From Cupriavidus pauculus (GTDB taxonomy: Bacteria; Pseudomonadota; Gammaproteobacteria; Burkholderiales; Burkholderiaceae), in contig NZ_PJRP01000008.1 of assembly GCF_002858765.1 (NCBI RefSeq), positions 1 to 64,000 on the forward strand: 64,000 bases of DNA. Direction: 5' to 3'. Every line of letters starts with the position of its first letter. Positions within the stretch are counted from its first letter, which is position 1. The translations under genes were made by a program, and so were the position numbers. Positions 35,060 through 43,662 of this stretch are shown piece by piece. The notes beneath the pieces are model-generated. The model was not told the DNA's origin. It searched no databases and saw only the letters and a list, made by a program, of their open reading frames with translations.

Positions 35060-36793
35060 TTACTTGCTGGCCGAGCTTTGCGGATTCAGGTTGGTCAGAC
35101 GACCGCTTTCAGTGCCAGCTGCGGGGTCGATCACGGCGTTGATCAGCGTGGGCTTGCCCGACCGCAGCGCTTCGTTCACCGCGGCTTCGAGTTCCGTCGG
35201 CGTGGTGACGTTGTGACCGACGCCGCCGAACGCTTCCATCATCTTGTCGTAGCGGGCGCCCGGGACGAACATCGTGACGGCCGGGTCCGCGCCGCCGGTC
35301 GGGTTCTTGTCGATGCCCTTGTAGACGCCGTTGTTGTTGAAGACGACCACGCAGATCGGCAGGTTGTAGCGGCAGATCGTCTCGACTTCCATGCCCGAGA
35401 AGCCGAATGCACTGTCACCGCACACCGCCAGAACCGGCTTGCCGGTCTCCACCGCCGCAGCAACCGCGTAGCCCATGCCCACGCCCATCACGCCCCAGGT
35501 GCCGACGTCCAGCCGCTTGCGGGGCTCGTACATGTCGATCACGGCGCGCGCGTAGTCCAGCGTATTGGCGCCTTCGTTGACAAACGGGATGCTCGGGTTG
35601 GCCTTGACGACGTCCTTCAGCACGCGCAGCGCGCTGTGGAAGTTCATCGGCGACGTGTCCTTGGCCAGGGTCTCGGCCATCTTCGCCAGGTTCTTTTCCT
35701 TGCGCTCGTCCACCGCGCCAATCCACTCCGCGCCCGGCTTGGCAAAGTTGTTGCCGATCTTGCCGAGCAGTGCCGACACGCACGAGCCAATGTCACCCAC
35801 TACCGGCGCGGCGATGGATACGTTGCTGTCCATCTCGGTCGGCGAGATGTCGATCTGGATGAACTGCTTCGGCTTGCCCCAGGTCTTGCCCTTGCCGTGC
35901 GACAGGAGCCAGTTCAGGCGGGCGCCGACCAGCATCACCACATCGGCTTCCGCCAGCACATACGAACGCGCGGCCGAGGCCGATTGCGGGTGCGTATCGG
36001 GCAGCAGGCCCTTGGCCATCGACATGGGCAGGTACGGGATGCCGGTCTTCTCGACCAGCGCGCGAATATCGGCATCGGCGCGTGCGTAGGCGGCACCCTT
36101 GCCCAGCAGGATCAGCGGACGCTTGGCGCTCTTCAGCAACTCGACGGCACGGTCGATCGAATCCGGAGCCGGCAGTTGGCGCGGGGCCGGGTCCACAACC
36201 TTGATCAGCGACTTGCGGCCCTTCTCGGCTTCCATCGACTGGGCCAGCAGCTTGGCCGGCAGATCCAGGTACACGCCGCCCGGGCGGCCCGACACGGCGG
36301 CGCGGATGGCACGCGCGATACCGACACCGATGTCTTCGGCGTGCAGCACGCGGAAGGCCGCCTTGGCGTGCGGACGGGCGATGGCCAGCTGGTCCATCTC
36401 TTCGTAGTCGCCCTGCTGCAGGTCGACGATCTCGCGCTCGCTCGAGCCGCTGATCAGGATCATCGGGAAGCAGTTGGTGGTCGCGTTCGCCAGCGCCGTC
36501 AGGCCGTTCAGGAAGCCGGGTGCCGACACGGTCAGGCAAACCCCCGGCTTTTGGGTGAGATAGCCCGCAATCGCCGCGGCGTTGCCCGCGTTCTGCTCAT
36601 GGCGGAAGCTGATGACGCGCATGCCGTTGGCCTGCGCCAGGCGGGCCAGATCGGTGACCGGAATACCAGGCAGGCCGTAGATGTTTTCGATGCCGTTCAG
36701 CTTCAGCGCGTCGATGACCAGATGGAAACCATCGGTTTGTGCCTGCTGTTCTTCTGCAGCGTGACGCTGCAGTTCGTTTCCGACTTCTGCCAT
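35060..36793 (-). CDS. oxc: Oxalyl-CoA decarboxylase
   Basis: A 577-residue thiamine-diphosphate enzyme converting oxalyl-CoA to formyl-CoA and CO2. The N-terminal Pyr domain has the catalytic glutamate in FRHEQNAG. The C-terminal PP domain has the ThDP motif, beginning [13 protein letters not shown] and ending FNNN. Length is close to the 568 residues of the Oxalobacter enzyme. The start follows AGAAGGAAGCAACC. Its promoter holds a consensus GntR-type site. Neighbouring frc completes the cycle. Confidence 0.96.
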   Translation of the reverse strand: MAEVGNELQRHAAEEQQAQTDGFHLVIDALKLNGIENIYGLPGIPVTDLARLAQANGMRVISFRHEQNAGNAAAIAGYLTQKPGVCLTVSAPGFLNGLTALANATTNCFPMILISGSSEREIVDLQQGDYEEMDQLAIARPHAKAAFRVLHAEDIGVGIARAIRAAVSGRPGGVYLDLPAKLLAQSMEAEKGRKSLIKVVDPAPRQLPAPDSIDRAVELLKSAKRPLILLGKGAAYARADADIRALVEKTGIPYLPMSMAKGLLPDTHPQSASAARSYVLAEADVVMLVGARLNWLLSHGKGKTWGKPKQFIQIDISPTEMDSNVSIAAPVVGDIGSCVSALLGKIGNNFAKPGAEWIGAVDERKEKNLAKMAETLAKDTSPMNFHSALRVLKDVVKANPSIPFVNEGANTLDYARAVIDMYEPRKRLDVGTWGVMGVGMGYAVAAAVETGKPVLAVCGDSAFGFSGMEVETICRYNLPICVVVFNNNGVYKGIDKNPTGGADPAVTMFVPGARYDKMMEAFGGVGHNVTTPTELEAAVNEALRSGKPTLINAVIDPAAGTESGRLTNLNPQSSASK

Positions 36794-37125
36794 GGTTGCT
36801 TCCTTCTATGCAAATTGACGGGATTGGACTTTCTTCTTCAGGGTGTCTTCAGCGGTCGCGCTCGGTTTCCGCCTGGGCTACTTCGGATAAAACGGAACCG
36901 TGTCTCCTCCTGGCGATTCGCTGTACCCGGTAAGTCTGAAATACGGTATGTGATATATCAAAACTCAGCAAGAAAATTTCCACTGTTTCGACGAACTTTC
37001 GTCGACGCACTGCAGCATTTCCTGAAAATTAGACGCAAATAAGGGAAATTACTGACGTCCAGGGACGCTTCCTGGCGGCTGCCACGGCAGCCGCCCTGCT
37101 CTGCTCCGCAGCGACTGAACCGGTC
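36794..37125. other. Intergenic region upstream of oxc
   Basis: A 332-base gap holding the oxc promoter and site E. The rest, toward the fumarylacetoacetase-family gene stop, shows no gene. Confidence 0.6.
36943..36971 (-). promoter_or_regulatory. oxc promoter with GntR-type operator (site E)
   Basis: On the minus strand TTGCTG (36966-36971) and TACCGT (36943-36948) are 17 bases apart. The operator TGATATATCACATACCGT occupies 36943-36960 and is identical to site C. Confidence 0.88.
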
Positions 37126-37908
37126 TCAGCCGCGCATGTGGTTGACCAGCGAGCCGATCCCGCGGATCGACACCTCCACCACCGAGCCATCCTTCATGGA
37201 CCCGACCCCGATCGACGTGCCGACGGCGATCACGTCGCCCGGCATCAGCGTCATGTCCTGGGACAGGCGGCTGACCTGCTCCTCTGGCGAAAAAACGATG
37301 TCTGACAGCGGGTAGTTCTGGCGCTCGGTGCCGTCCAGACGCGTCACCACGCTGGCGCTGCGCCAGTCAAAGCCGGAGACGATGGCCGGACCAATGCAAC
37401 CGAAGGTGTCGGACCCCTTGGCGCGCGTCCACTGCGGGAAGTTCGGATCGGCATTGAGCAGCTCGCCCGCCGTCACGTCATTGACGATGGTGTAGCCAAA
37501 GATGTGCGAGGCGGCTTCGCCCAGCGGCACGCTGCGGCATTCCCGGCCGATGACGATGCCGAGTTCGCCTTCGTAGGCGATCTTGCCGGTGTATCCGCTG
37601 GGACGCCGGATGGCATCCCCTGGACCGGCCAGCGAACTGGCCGGCTTCAGCAGGAACAGCGGGTGCACAGGCACCGTTTTCTCAAGCCGGGCCGCAAGCG
37701 CGTGAAAGTTGTTCCAGAGCGCCACGATCTTGCCGGGCTCGCACGGGGCCAGCAGGTCAAGCGAGGCGTAACTGTAGGTGTTGCCAGTGGGACGGGGATC
37801 GGTATAGCCAGGGCCGTCGCATTCGATGACGCGGTCGGCATCGCCATCGTCAAGCCGGCCATAAGCGGTGTCACCGTCAGGACGGCGGAAGCGAATCCAG
37901 GTTTGCAC
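37126..37908 (-). CDS. Fumarylacetoacetate-hydrolase-family protein
   Basis: A 260-residue FAH-superfamily protein. The metal-binding residues are visible in YEGELGIVIGRECRSVP and the substrate region in VNDVTAGELLNADPNFPQW. Family members include acylpyruvate hydrolases, oxaloacetate decarboxylases and 2-hydroxyhepta-2,4-diene-dioate isomerases. The GTG at 37908 is chosen because CGGAGGA lies 7-8 bases upstream. It is 115 bases downstream of an frc-like gene with a GntR-type site, so an oxaloacetate- or oxalate-linked reaction is possible. The substrate is not determined. Confidence 0.82.
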   Translation of the reverse strand: MQTWIRFRRPDGDTAYGRLDDGDADRVIECDGPGYTDPRPTGNTYSYASLDLLAPCEPGKIVALWNNFHALAARLEKTVPVHPLFLLKPASSLAGPGDAIRRPSGYTGKIAYEGELGIVIGRECRSVPLGEAASHIFGYTIVNDVTAGELLNADPNFPQWTRAKGSDTFGCIGPAIVSGFDWRSASVVTRLDGTERQNYPLSDIVFSPEEQVSRLSQDMTLMPGDVIAVGTSIGVGSMKDGSVVEVSIRGIGSLVNHMRG

Positions 37909-38023
37909 GGCAGGGTTCCTCCGGCAGACGCGTCCATGCCGCGCCTGCGTTCTCATCGGAAATTGGGGGCCCCGTATCAGGGGCAGTGGAGACAGGCGCC
38001 GGCCAGGGGCCGCGCGCCTCGGG

Positions 38024-39271
38024 TCAGACTGCGCCGGCTACGCGCAGCGCCGCGATCTGTGTCGGCGAGCGACCCAGCCATTCGAGGATCTCGTCGGTGT
38101 GCTCGCCCAGCAGCGGCGCGCGCTCGACGTCCACCGGCGAATCCGACAACGTGATGGGCGAGCCAAGCTGCACGTATTTGCCACGCGCCGGATGGTCCAG
38201 CTCCACCAGGTAGCCGCGCTCGTACATCGACTTGTCCTCGATGAGGTCTTTCATCGACAGGATCGGGCCACACGGCACGTCCACCTCGTTGAGCGCGTTC
38301 ATCACCTCGAACTTGGTGCGCCCCTGGGTCCATTGCTCGATGATCCCGAAGCAGGCCGTGAGCTTCTTCAGGCGCACTTCAGGCGTGGCGAAGTCCGGAT
38401 CGGTGATCAGGTCTTCGCGGCGGCACAGGCGCATCAGCGGTTCCCAGCCCTGCGGCTGGATGATGACGTAGACGTAGTCGTTCGGACCGCCCGGCGCGCA
38501 GCGCAGCGCCGCACCCGGCTGGCCGCCGCCCGACGCATTGCCGGCGCGCGGCACGTGGTCATCGAACTGGTCGTTGGGGTACTCGCGCAGCGGGCCGGCA
38601 TCCAGGCGCTGCTGGTCGCGCAGCTTCACGCGGCACAGGTTCAGCACGGCGTCCTGCATGGCCACTTCCACGCGCTGGCCGCGGCCCGAATGCTCGCGCT
38701 GCAGCAGTGCGGCCAGGATGCCGACCACGCAATGCACGCCAGTGCCCGAATCACCGATCTGCGCGCCGGTCACCAGCGGCGTGCCGCTGGACTCGCCCGT
38801 CGTCGACGCGGAGCCACCCATGCACTGGGCCACGTTTTCATACGCCTTGCAGTCCTGGTAGGGGCCAGGACCGAAGCCCTTGATCGACGCGTAGATCATG
38901 CGCGGATTCAGGTCCTGGATATGGTCCCAGTCGAATCCGGCGCGGGCCAGCACACCCGGGCCAAAATTCTCGATCAGCACGTCGCTCTGCTGGATCAGGT
39001 CTTCCAGCAATGCCTTGCCTTCCGGCGTCTTCATGTTCAGCGTCAGGCTGCGCTTGTTGCTGTTCAGCATGGTGAAGTACAGGCTGTCAGCGTTCGGCAC
39101 ATCGCGCAGCTGGCTGCGCGTGATGTCACCGCGCCCCGGCATTTCGACCTTGATCACGTCGGCCCCCATCCAGGCCATCAACTGCGTGGCCGAGGGGCCG
39201 GCCTGCACGTGGGTCATGTCCAGAATGCGAATACCGTCGAGGGCTTTGCGTTCGTTGTGGGTGTCGGCCAT
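38024..39271 (-). CDS. CaiB/BaiF CoA-transferase, formyl-CoA:oxalate transferase-like (paralog 2)
   Basis: A 415-residue class III CoA-transferase. It is highly similar along its whole length to the protein at 29361-30593: the same [46 protein letters not shown] and [15 protein letters not shown] segments. The two probably arose by duplication within the locus. The catalytic aspartate is in IGDSGTG. The start at 39271 follows CAGGAGACGCACC. Promoter and GntR site F lie about 40 bases upstream, and the FAH-family gene follows on the same strand. Confidence 0.88.
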   Translation of the reverse strand: MADTHNERKALDGIRILDMTHVQAGPSATQLMAWMGADVIKVEMPGRGDITRSQLRDVPNADSLYFTMLNSNKRSLTLNMKTPEGKALLEDLIQQSDVLIENFGPGVLARAGFDWDHIQDLNPRMIYASIKGFGPGPYQDCKAYENVAQCMGGSASTTGESSGTPLVTGAQIGDSGTGVHCVVGILAALLQREHSGRGQRVEVAMQDAVLNLCRVKLRDQQRLDAGPLREYPNDQFDDHVPRAGNASGGGQPGAALRCAPGGPNDYVYVIIQPQGWEPLMRLCRREDLITDPDFATPEVRLKKLTACFGIIEQWTQGRTKFEVMNALNEVDVPCGPILSMKDLIEDKSMYERGYLVELDHPARGKYVQLGSPITLSDSPVDVERAPLLGEHTDEILEWLGRSPTQIAALRVAGAV

Positions 39272-39308
39272 GGTGCGTCTCCTGATGTGTGTTTTGCGCT
39301 GTTGACAT

Positions 39309-39337
39309 ACAGTATGTGGTATATCACGAAGACGCAA
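39309..39337 (-). promoter_or_regulatory. Promoter and GntR-type operator of frc paralog 2 (site F)
   Basis: On the minus strand TTGCGT (39332-39337) and TACTGT (39309-39314) are 17 bases apart. The operator TGATATACCACATACTGT fills 39309-39326 and is identical to site A at oxlT. Confidence 0.87.
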
Positions 39338-39423
39338 GGGGGTTTAAACCCGAATCACGGAGGTTTCGATGGTGCATCGCAGCAAGCCGCTGTGTCGGAT
39401 GTGCGCGGCGGGGCGTACCCATG

Positions 39424-39456
39424 AAAAAACCCCGACGCGCCGTGAGGCGGTCGGGG
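39424..39456 (-). terminator. Rho-independent terminator of the gntR gene
   Basis: On the minus strand CCCCGAC, a G/C-rich inner hairpin and GTCGGGG are followed by TTTTTT. It lies about 140 bases beyond the gntR stop. Confidence 0.82.
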
Positions 39457-39594
39457 TGCAAGAGGATGCGGTCACGTCGCACGACGATGACCCTGCGCGC
39501 ATGGCGCTACGTTAGAACGGCCCTGCCCTGGCCGCAGTCACGGACCGGACCGGGGCGCGGCAAGCGCATGCCGCGACTGGCTGTCAGTCGAGGC

Positions 39595-40314
39595 TCAGTC
39601 CAGAAAGTCGCAGTTCTTTTCCACGTACTCGGCCAGATCCAGCGAATGCTGGCGCACCAGCCGTTCGGCCAGTTCCGTATCCCGCTTTTCCAGTGCTTCG
39701 ATAATCCGCAGGTGGTCGACGATGGAACGGGCCGCACGGTCGCTCTGCGAGATCGTCATTTTCCGAATCGCGCGCACATGGACAAAGATGTTCTTGATCT
39801 GGTCCATGATGATCTGCGACTTCGACAACTGCACGATCGCCTGGTGGAACACGATGTTGGCGTCGGAATATTCCTCGATATGCTCGGCCGGCGTGGAGTC
39901 GCGGAAGCTGTCGAACATATGGCGCAGCTTGCCGATTTCCTCGTCGCTGGCATTCTGCGTGGCCAGGCGGGCGGCCATGCTCTCCAGCGCGGCCCAGACC
40001 TGGATCATCTCGACGATCTCGCGCTTGGTCTTGCGGGTGATATAGATGCCCCGGCGTGGCACCGTGCGCAGGAAGCCTTCCTGCTCCAGCAGCGTCATGG
40101 CCTCGCGGATCGGCGTGCGGCTCACGCCCAGCGCTTCGGACAGCACGCGTTCGTCCAGCCTGACTTCTTCGCGTGACTGGTAGATGTCGGCGTCGGCAAT
40201 GGCCTGGCGCAGCATCGCGTACGCCTGGTCGCGCAGGCTGGCGCCGGCATTGATCGGTTGCAGCGACAAGGACAGCCCTTGCGGCTGGATTTCGGATTGG
40301 CTTTGGGCAGACAT
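39595..40314 (-). CDS. GntR-family regulator with FCD domain, likely oxalate-regulon repressor
   Basis: A 239-residue GntR/FadR-type regulator. The winged helix occupies about residues 27-95 (SLRDQAYAMLRQAIADADIY, LSEALGVSRTPIREAMTLLE, EGFLRTVPRRGIYI). The all-helical FCD ligand domain follows, with metal-binding-type histidines in FHQAIVQ, VDHLRII and RQHSLDL. It lies among the oxalate genes, and one of the eight shared palindromes (site G) is upstream of it. I infer that it represses the regulon until oxalate or an acyl-CoA derived from it binds. A stable hairpin (40335-40370) precedes the start in its leader. Confidence 0.9.
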   Translation of the reverse strand: MSAQSQSEIQPQGLSLSLQPINAGASLRDQAYAMLRQAIADADIYQSREEVRLDERVLSEALGVSRTPIREAMTLLEQEGFLRTVPRRGIYITRKTKREIVEMIQVWAALESMAARLATQNASDEEIGKLRHMFDSFRDSTPAEHIEEYSDANIVFHQAIVQLSKSQIIMDQIKNIFVHVRAIRKMTISQSDRAARSIVDHLRIIEALEKRDTELAERLVRQHSLDLAEYVEKNCDFLD

Positions 40315-40334
40315 GAATGCACTCGTCAGTGGCC

Positions 40335-40370
40335 GGTGCCCCGGACGCCGGTCTGGCGTCCGGTGGCACC
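40335..40370 (-). other. Long hairpin in the gntR leader
   Basis: GGTGCC plus CCGGACGCC (40335-40349) pairs with GGCGTCCGG and GGCACC (40355-40370), about 15 base pairs with one bulge and a 5-base loop. It ends about 20 bases before the gntR start. No T-run follows, so it is not a simple terminator. Confidence 0.6.
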
Positions 40371-40476
40371 CGTCCCGTGAACGTCATGGCGTCAGTTTGG
40401 CATGACGCCATGCGTTCCGCTCATCAATCTGGCGCGCTCAAGCACCACGTCGAGACACAAGGGACGAGTCCGGCCT

Positions 40477-40494
40477 TTCGTATATGGTATATCA
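40477..40494 (-). promoter_or_regulatory. GntR-type operator upstream of gntR (site G)
   Basis: Minus-strand TGATATACCATATACGAA matches the consensus at 14 of 18 positions; the central GTGATATACCA core is kept. It lies about 165 bases upstream of gntR and just past the panE-like gene, suggesting autoregulation. Confidence 0.7.
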
Positions 40495-40542
40495 CATCGA
40501 CGGCACTACCGAAGGTCATTGCCCTCGCTCAACCACCCGGCT

Positions 40543-41559
40543 TCAGGCGGCCTTGGCCACCTTGACCGGTTCGGCGCTGCCTGCCACCGGTGCCTGGGCC
40601 ATGCGATCGCGCTGCTTGATCAGCCCCAGCACTGCGTCGATCATCGGCGTGGGCTGGCCCATCATCCGGCCCATTTCCTGCACCACGGTCAGCAGCGGGT
40701 CGATCTCCATGGCCCTGCCCGCCTCCAGATCCTGCAGCATCGACGTCTTGTGCGCGCCCACCGCCCCGGCGCCATCGATCCGGCGCTCCACGTCCACGCG
40801 GAAGTGGACACCAAACCGCTCGGCGATGTCCTTGGCTTCGAGCATCATCTGCCTGGACAAGGCACGCGTGGCCGGGTCGGACGTGATGATGTCCAGCGTG
40901 CCGTGCGTCAGCGCGCTGATCGGGTTGAAGCACAGGTTGCCCCAGAGCTTCAGCCAGATTTCGTCACGGATGTTGTCGCGCACCGGGGCATCCAGATCCG
41001 CCTTGGCCATGATCTCTGCCAGGCGCGTGACCCGGTCCGAACGGGTGCCATCGGGTTCGCCAATCGGAAACTTCTTGCCATAGACGTGCTTGATGACGCC
41101 CGGTGCCACGATTTCGGCCGCCGGGTACAGCACACAGCCGATGGCACGCTCGGGCCCCAGCCCCTGCCACTGCTTGCCGCCCGGGTCCACGCTTTCCAGC
41201 GTCCGCCCGGCGAATTCGCCGCCGTGCTTGTGGAAATACCAGTAAGGAATGCCGTTGACGCCGGTCACCACGGCGGTATCCGGCCCCAGCAGCGGCTGCA
41301 TCAGGTCCACCACGCCCGGCACCTGGTGCGCCTTCAATGTGATGAATACGTAATCCTGGGGGCCCAACTCGCGCGGATCGCTGGCGCAACGAACCTTGGC
41401 CACGCGCTCCTGGCCTTCGATCTGCAAACGCACCCCGTTGGCCTGCATGGCCGCCAGGTGCGGCCCCCGGGCGATAAAGCTGACGTCGGCACCCGCCAGC
41501 GCCAGCTGGGCGCCCATGTAGCCACCAATGGCTCCCGCCCCGTAGATACAGATCTTCAT
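40543..41559 (-). CDS. 2-dehydropantoate 2-reductase-family protein (PanE-like)
   Basis: A 338-residue NADP-dependent reductase of the ketopantoate reductase family. It has the Rossmann motif GAGAIGGYMG at residues 7-16, VFITLKAHQVP, and the C-terminal domain with KLWGNLCFNPISALT. Several paralogs of PanE occur in Burkholderiaceae and act on other 2-keto or 2-hydroxy acids. Its place under a GntR-type site (H) among oxalate genes argues for a role in oxalate or glyoxylate metabolism rather than pantothenate synthesis. The start follows CAGGAGACAACCG. Confidence 0.85.
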   Translation of the reverse strand: MKICIYGAGAIGGYMGAQLALAGADVSFIARGPHLAAMQANGVRLQIEGQERVAKVRCASDPRELGPQDYVFITLKAHQVPGVVDLMQPLLGPDTAVVTGVNGIPYWYFHKHGGEFAGRTLESVDPGGKQWQGLGPERAIGCVLYPAAEIVAPGVIKHVYGKKFPIGEPDGTRSDRVTRLAEIMAKADLDAPVRDNIRDEIWLKLWGNLCFNPISALTHGTLDIITSDPATRALSRQMMLEAKDIAERFGVHFRVDVERRIDGAGAVGAHKTSMLQDLEAGRAMEIDPLLTVVQEMGRMMGQPTPMIDAVLGLIKQRDRMAQAPVAGSAEPVKVAKAA

Positions 41560-41607
41560 CGGTTGTCTCCTGATTGTGGTGATAGTGATGTGATGATGTG
41601 AATGCTT

Positions 41608-41625
41608 TGGTATATCACATACTAT
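41608..41625. promoter_or_regulatory. GntR-type operator between panE-like and terC-like genes (site H)
   Basis: TGGTATATCACATACTAT on the plus strand matches the regulon consensus at 16 of 18 positions. It lies 49 bases upstream of the panE-like start and 170 bases upstream of the terC-like start. It could act on either gene. Confidence 0.75.
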
Positions 41626-41795
41626 ATTTCACAATCGCCGTTCGACAACCTCGTTCTTTCACTACGTGGCGCCGGACACGCTGTACCGGTATCGCCGCGT
41701 GCGGGGTGTGTACTACCATGTCTACCGTTGTCCGCTTGCGGGCCGCCGTTCCCCTTCCCGGCCCCCTTCCACCGTCACGGAGATCTGGAGTCCGC

Positions 41796-42551
41796 ATGGA
41801 AACACTGCTCGAACTGGCACGCGACCCGTCCGCCTGGGCCGCCCTGGCCACGCTGGTTGCCATGGAAATCGTGCTCGGCATCGACAATCTCATCTTTATT
41901 TCCATCCTGACCAACAAGCTGCCCGAGCAGACCCGGGAAAAGGCGCGTCGCATCGGTATCGGCCTGGCGCTGATCCTGCGGCTGGGGCTGCTGGCCACCA
42001 TCGCCGTGATCGTGGCGCTGACGGAACCGGTTTTCACCATCCTGGGCAAGGGCATTTCCTGGCGGGACATCATCCTGATTGCCGGGGGCGCCTTCCTGGT
42101 GTGGAAAGCCACCCGCGAAATCCACGAGCATGTGGCCCCCGAGGCCGAACACGAGGAGGAATCCGCCGCCGCCCGCGCCGTGCCAGGCTTTGCGGCGGCC
42201 ATCGGGCAGATCCTGGTGCTCGACCTGGTGTTCTCGATCGACAGCATCATTACCGCCGTGGGTATGACGGATCACATTCCAATCATGTTCGTGGCGGTGA
42301 TTGCCGCCGTGGCCGTGATGCTGTTTGCCGCCACGCCATTGGCCAACTTCATCAATCGCAACCCCACCATCGTGATGCTGGCGCTGGCCTTCCTGATCAT
42401 GATCGGCATGACGCTGATCGCCGACGGGCTGGGCCACCATGTGCCCAAGGGCTATATCTACACGGCGATGGCGTTCTCCACGGTCGTGGAAGGACTGAAC
42501 ATGCTGGCGCGGCGCCGGCGCGCAAAGGCCGCCGGCAACGCGCACGACTAA
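41796..42551 (+). CDS. TerC-family integral membrane protein
   Basis: A 251-residue membrane protein with about seven helices. The TerC signature is clear: [20 protein letters not shown] near the N-terminus and [19 protein letters not shown] in the second half, with acidic residues inside helices as expected for metal export. TerC/Alx proteins are associated with manganese efflux. The ATG at 41796 follows CTGGAG; the open frame upstream to 41598 covers the regulatory region. Its link to the oxalate genes is only positional. Confidence 0.88.
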   Translation: METLLELARDPSAWAALATLVAMEIVLGIDNLIFISILTNKLPEQTREKARRIGIGLALILRLGLLATIAVIVALTEPVFTILGKGISWRDIILIAGGAFLVWKATREIHEHVAPEAEHEEESAAARAVPGFAAAIGQILVLDLVFSIDSIITAVGMTDHIPIMFVAVIAAVAVMLFAATPLANFINRNPTIVMLALAFLIMIGMTLIADGLGHHVPKGYIYTAMAFSTVVEGLNMLARRRRAKAAGNAHD

Positions 42552-42604
42552 GGACCCGGGCGGCGATAGGTAGGCAAGTCGTCAGATGGCAATTCGTCAG
42601 CCGG

Positions 42605-43537
42605 TTATTCGTGGAAGCGCGACGTGAACCGCTCGCGCAGCACCCGGATGGCCGATTGGAACGTGCCGGCCTCGGTTTCCATCTGCGCCCGCAGATAGGC
42701 CTCGCTGGCCGGCAATAGTGCCGCATACAGCGCACCGGTACCGGCCCGTGCCTCGCGCCCGGGCCAGTCGGCCGGCAGCAGTTCATCGGGCAGGCCGGGG
42801 TCACGCAACAGCACCCGGCGATACTCGTGGATCAGCAGGATGCGCACAAAAAACGCATCGGCCGCCGACAGCGACGGGGCTTCCTTGACCCATGAGGCAA
42901 AGCGCCTGACATACGCCTGCCACGCCTGCGCCACCTCTTTGAGCCGATAGATCTGGTGGATCAGCTGTTCCAGCGGCTGCCGCGAGAACGACGCCACCGA
43001 TTCCGCCCGCATCACGGCCGCGTGCTCCGTGGCGCCCGCAGCCAGCAGGATTTCAGCCAGCGATCCCTGGTCGGCATTGGGGTGGGCGAACACGCCCGGG
43101 GCCACCGGCCCGAAGCCCTCCCAGAGCAGTTCCCGGCGCAGCGGCTGGCGCATCGATGCGCGGGTGTCGTTGCGCAACAGCACCAGCGTCCACTTGCCGT
43201 CCCACGCCGGCGACGCGCCCGCATAAATGCGCTTGCCGGCATGCTGCACGCGCAGCAGCCCCGCATCGGACAACCCGTAGAAGCTCTTGCGGCCCACGCG
43301 CGTGGCCTCCAGCCAGTCGTCGGCCGTGAGCCGGAAGATCGCCGTGCGCACCAGCCGGTTGCTCAGGCCGAACGGCGCCGACAGCGCGATCAGGCTGCCC
43401 AGCCAGGGCGCCTGCGGACGCGGGGCAATCACATCGCCATACATCGTCACCAGCAGCGAGCCCGCGCCCAGTTTCAGCCCCTTCGCCAGCCGGGTCACGG
43501 CAGGCGACACCCCCTCCGGCTTCAACAGGTCTGGCAT
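42605..43537 (-). CDS. paaX: Phenylacetic acid degradation repressor PaaX
   Basis: A 310-residue PaaX-family regulator. The N-terminal winged helix contains LIALSAPFGLSNRLVRTAIFRL, followed by the PaaX effector region (FAHPNADQGSLAEILLAAG) and C-terminal domain (FFVRILLIHEYRRVLLRDPGLP). It represses phenylacetate catabolism until phenylacetyl-CoA binds. It diverges from paaA across a 125-base gap with an inverted repeat that overlaps the paaA promoter. The ATG at 43537 follows GTAAGGAGACCC. Confidence 0.93.
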   Translation of the reverse strand: MPDLLKPEGVSPAVTRLAKGLKLGAGSLLVTMYGDVIAPRPQAPWLGSLIALSAPFGLSNRLVRTAIFRLTADDWLEATRVGRKSFYGLSDAGLLRVQHAGKRIYAGASPAWDGKWTLVLLRNDTRASMRQPLRRELLWEGFGPVAPGVFAHPNADQGSLAEILLAAGATEHAAVMRAESVASFSRQPLEQLIHQIYRLKEVAQAWQAYVRRFASWVKEAPSLSAADAFFVRILLIHEYRRVLLRDPGLPDELLPADWPGREARAGTGALYAALLPASEAYLRAQMETEAGTFQSAIRVLRERFTSRFHE

Positions 43538-43553
43538 GGGTCTCCTTACGCAA

Positions 43554-43601
43554 AGTGATACACACGAACTCGTTGAATGAGTCAAATCGTATCACTATGA
43601 T
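43554..43601 (+). promoter_or_regulatory. paaA promoter and probable PaaX operator
   Basis: TTGAAT (43573-43578) and TATGAT (43596-43601) are 17 bases apart, pointing into paaA. AGTGATAC (43554-43561) and its reverse complement GTATCACT (43589-43596) flank the -35 box and touch the -10 box. This is the expected arrangement for PaaX repression. Confidence 0.75.
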
Positions 43602-43662
43602 CCTGATCAATGTCAGGTCTGGCTGATCGGCTACGACCCTGATGCGAATCACGGAGACACGC

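Larger units (their letters stand above)
39272..39594. other. Intergenic region between frc paralog 2 and gntR
   Basis: A 323-base gap holding site F with its promoter and, further right, the gntR terminator at 39420-39456. No gene is supported. Confidence 0.6.

Noticed and set aside
40543-41559. PanE-like gene called as panE for pantothenate synthesis
   Set aside because: Family has many paralogs; an oxalate-regulon operator lies directly upstream and no pantothenate genes are near.
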